A stretch of 64,000 nucleotides of DNA from Basidiobolus meristosporus CBS 931.73 (Eukaryota; Basidiobolomycota; Basidiobolomycetes; Basidiobolales; Basidiobolaceae). Shown here piece by piece: positions 62,376-64,000 of this stretch (position 1 is its first letter; every line of letters starts with the position of its first letter). Location of the stretch: NCBI GenBank assembly GCA_002104905.1, contig MCFE01000218.1:60719-124718 (forward strand), in the 5' to 3' direction. Under the pieces are notes generated by a model. That model ran no database searches. It saw only the letters and a list, made by a program, of their open reading frames with translations, and was not told where the DNA came from. The translations under genes and the position numbers were made by a program.

Positions 62376-64000
62376 GGGGGAGGGAAAGTCACCAAGTTGG
62401 TGAAATCTTTATTTGAGTTAAGAACTAATCTAAGTACAAATAAAGAAGCCAATTCAGAGGTCTAGAACCTCTCTAATAAGTAATCTAATTATATGTTTTG
62501 TTTCTTCTCTAATGTTTGTTTCAATAAAGTAAAGCTCATCAGGGGTAAATATAAAATTCAGGGGTTTTGGGGGAAGTACAAATTGTAGATGTTTCTGATC
62601 AATATAATCCAAGACTGGAACCCAGCCTGGGATTAAGTGCAGTAGGAAAGGTGTGTGGACTTGTAAGTAGCTCTGCCACATAGATCTTAGATGGTCCTGA
62701 GCCAGTAGTCTTGGTTTCTCAGCTTTTTGAAGTTTTGAAGCAAGCTCTGTTACTACAGCAGAGCCAACCAGGGTGTGCCAGCAAGAAGATTTCAGGGAGG
62801 AGTTAGATTGAAGCCATTGTTTGATGGAGGGGTTATGTGATTTCTGAAGTTTGACTAGGAAGGAAGCACGGAGATAGATCATTCGGATTTGGTATGGGTA
62901 GAACCCAAAGGCTCCATTAGTTGCATGGATATAGGGAGATACTGGAAGATAAGGTACCAAGGATCTGATACACTGATGGAGAAATTTATCCAGGCGGTGA
63001 AGTTCTCTGGAGGTTAGGGGTATAATGTGGAGACCAAATTCAAGTACTGGCAGCACATACTGCTTCAGAAGTATAGGGATCTTTTGAATTGGAGTGTCTG
63101 GAGTGACTACTACCAGAAGCTTTTTGAGAGCCTGTTGGGCAAGACGGATCCTATTATTCAGGTGGAGCTTGGAGTCAATCCCATGTTGACAAAACGGCAG
63201 ACCTAGATATATTGCAGTTTGTTGTGGCAGAATGCTAGTGTTCTGTATAGTTGTAGTGCATCCTATTGGGACTGTCTTGGAAATTGAGAGTGAGAGGTTG
63301 TTGGCAGACAAGTACTTCTCAATGATGGCAGTGTCTGCTATGGGATTAGGAGTAGCAATCTTGATATCATCCACATAGAGAGTTAGTAGTGGATAGGGAG
63401 AATCTGGTGAGGGGCCTTTTGGAAATAAAGGAAAGTCATGTAGGAATATCACAAATAATAAGGGACCTAGTACAGATCCTTGGACTACTCCATTTGGAAC
63501 CTCATAAGTCTCTGATGTACAACTTGGATGCAAAATTTTGGCTGAGTTCTCACAAAATAGAGAACATACAAGAAGGGTCATTGGTAGTGTGGTAACTGCT
63601 AATAGCTTTCTCCAAAGCAGAGCTCTGTCCACAGAGTCAAAGGCTTTAGTAATGTCAAACAGAATGGTTGGCAATGAGAATTGAAGTGAATGATCATGGC
63701 TTAGCACTACAGCCATATCCAAGGAGAGTTTGGGCAAGAAGCCAAACTGAGAAGGATGGAATGGATATAGTTGAGATTGCAAGGATTTTGCTATTATAAG
63801 CTCAAAGATTTTCCGGCAGGTTGGTAGGAGTGAAACTGGCCGGTAAGAACCTGGGAGTGAGTGTTTCCCCTTCACTTTGTATAAGGGTATTACATTTGCC
63901 TGTGACCAGGCCTTTGGGGTAGTCAATTGTTGGGCACAGATAGAGTAGAATAGGAGAAGTAAGTGACTCATTTTGGAGTAGCACACCCAGAGTAGATTGT
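62376..64000 (-). mobile_element. LINE copy 3: non-LTR retrotransposon, runs off the window
   Basis: Minus-strand LINE with its 3' end at 62376 (GGGGGAGGGAAAGTCACC; stem-loop TCACCAA-G-TTGGTGA at 62389-62403) and coding sequence to the window edge. It differs from copy 2 through much of the RT, so the two are separate subfamilies that share the 3' terminal motif. Confidence 0.85.
62454..64000 (-). CDS. LINE copy 3 reverse transcriptase (partial, open to window end)
   Basis: At least 515 codons with no stop, open through the window edge, so the true start is outside. Motifs: ANVIPLYKVKGKHSLPGSYRPVSLLPTCRKIFEL, FGFLPKLSLD, ILFDITKAFDSVDRALLWRKLL (A), VPNGVVQGSVLGPLLFVIFLHDFP (B), LLTLYVDDIKIAT with a normal YVDD (C), then LSISKTVPIG (D) and YLGLPF. 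All catalytic positions visible are intact, so this copy could be functional if its 5' part is. The C-terminal part has conserved YIHATNGAFGFYPYQIRMIYLRA shared with copy 2. Clade is not determined; no endonuclease seen. Confidence 0.85.
   Translation of the reverse strand, partial: NLLWVCYSKMSHLLLLFYSICAQQLTTPKAWSQANVIPLYKVKGKHSLPGSYRPVSLLPTCRKIFELIIAKSLQSQLYPFHPSQFGFLPKLSLDMAVVLSHDHSLQFSLPTILFDITKAFDSVDRALLWRKLLAVTTLPMTLLVCSLFCENSAKILHPSCTSETYEVPNGVVQGSVLGPLLFVIFLHDFPLFPKGPSPDSPYPLLTLYVDDIKIATPNPIADTAIIEKYLSANNLSLSISKTVPIGCTTTIQNTSILPQQTAIYLGLPFCQHGIDSKLHLNNRIRLAQQALKKLLVVVTPDTPIQKIPILLKQYVLPVLEFGLHIIPLTSRELHRLDKFLHQCIRSLVPYLPVSPYIHATNGAFGFYPYQIRMIYLRASFLVKLQKSHNPSIKQWLQSNSSLKSSCWHTLVGSAVVTELASKLQKAEKPRLLAQDHLRSMWQSYLQVHTPFLLHLIPGWVPVLDYIDQKHLQFVLPPKPLNFIFTPDELYFIETNIREETKHIIRLLIREVLDL

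Noticed and set aside
1-64000. CRISPR arrays, rRNA or tRNA genes
   Set aside because: No regularly spaced short repeats, no rRNA-like blocks and no convincing A-box/B-box pair were seen; B-box-like words near 44950 and 51345 lack a cloverleaf context.

Overview
The window looks like a transposon-rich region of a filamentous fungal nuclear genome. Protein-coding genes carry short GT-AG introns of 54-77 nt, some with CTAAC/CTAAT-type branch sites. Their products are fungal-like: a DHA2 drug/H+ antiporter, endosulfine (Igo1-type), a CIR_N/LENG1-type protein, glyoxalase I and a small cysteine-rich secreted protein. The phylum cannot be settled from the sequence alone. TE classes present are tnp2 (CACTA-like), PIF/Harbinger, Ty1/copia, chromodomain Ty3/gypsy and a non-LTR (LINE) family.

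Layout. 1-34 kb is an AT-rich nest of insertions. A tnp2-type DNA transposon (copy A, + strand) is split by a Ty3/gypsy chromovirus (77-6120, 5-bp target duplication CACAT) and by two solo LTRs in opposite orientation. A copia element (about 8506-15881) follows, with a second copia element of the same family (10373-15111) inside its gag. Next comes tnp2 copy B (- strand), then tnp2 copy C (+), which is split by a 3.4-kb PIF/Harbinger element (19202-22600) that still has an intact transposase and a second intact ORF. tnp2 copy D is split by a copia-type element (24447-28592, duplication ATATC, LTRs about 98% identical) that has no coding capacity and contains a 363-bp-arm near-perfect inverted repeat. 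Fragments of a second copia family and a second gypsy family fill 28.6-34 kb.

34.8-50 kb is a higher-GC gene island. It holds glyoxalase I (-), an Igo/endosulfine gene in three exons (-), an HMG/YABBY-like 68-aa protein (-), a LENG1/CIR_N protein in eight exons (+), a Golgi-type DXD glycosyltransferase (+), a 71-aa cysteine-rich secreted protein (+) and a metallo-beta-lactamase-fold protein in three exons (+). 50-54 kb holds decayed TE relics. A five-exon DHA2 major facilitator gene lies at 54790-56648. From 57972 a second copy of the gypsy chromovirus (LTR plus intact gag-protease, + strand) is cut by a head-to-tail stack of three LINE insertions on the - strand, the last running off the window.

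The host genes are unrelated housekeeping or accessory functions and show no cluster or pathway. The most interesting structures are in the mobile elements: a stem-loop shared by all five LINE-type 3' ends, a plausible self-priming arrangement in the chromovirus, a half-tRNA(iMet) primer site shared by the copia families, the two-ORF Harbinger element, and the long palindrome inside a young non-autonomous LTR element. Intron models were derived by hand from splice signals and reading frame. Family names come from motifs recognised by eye; no database search was possible.
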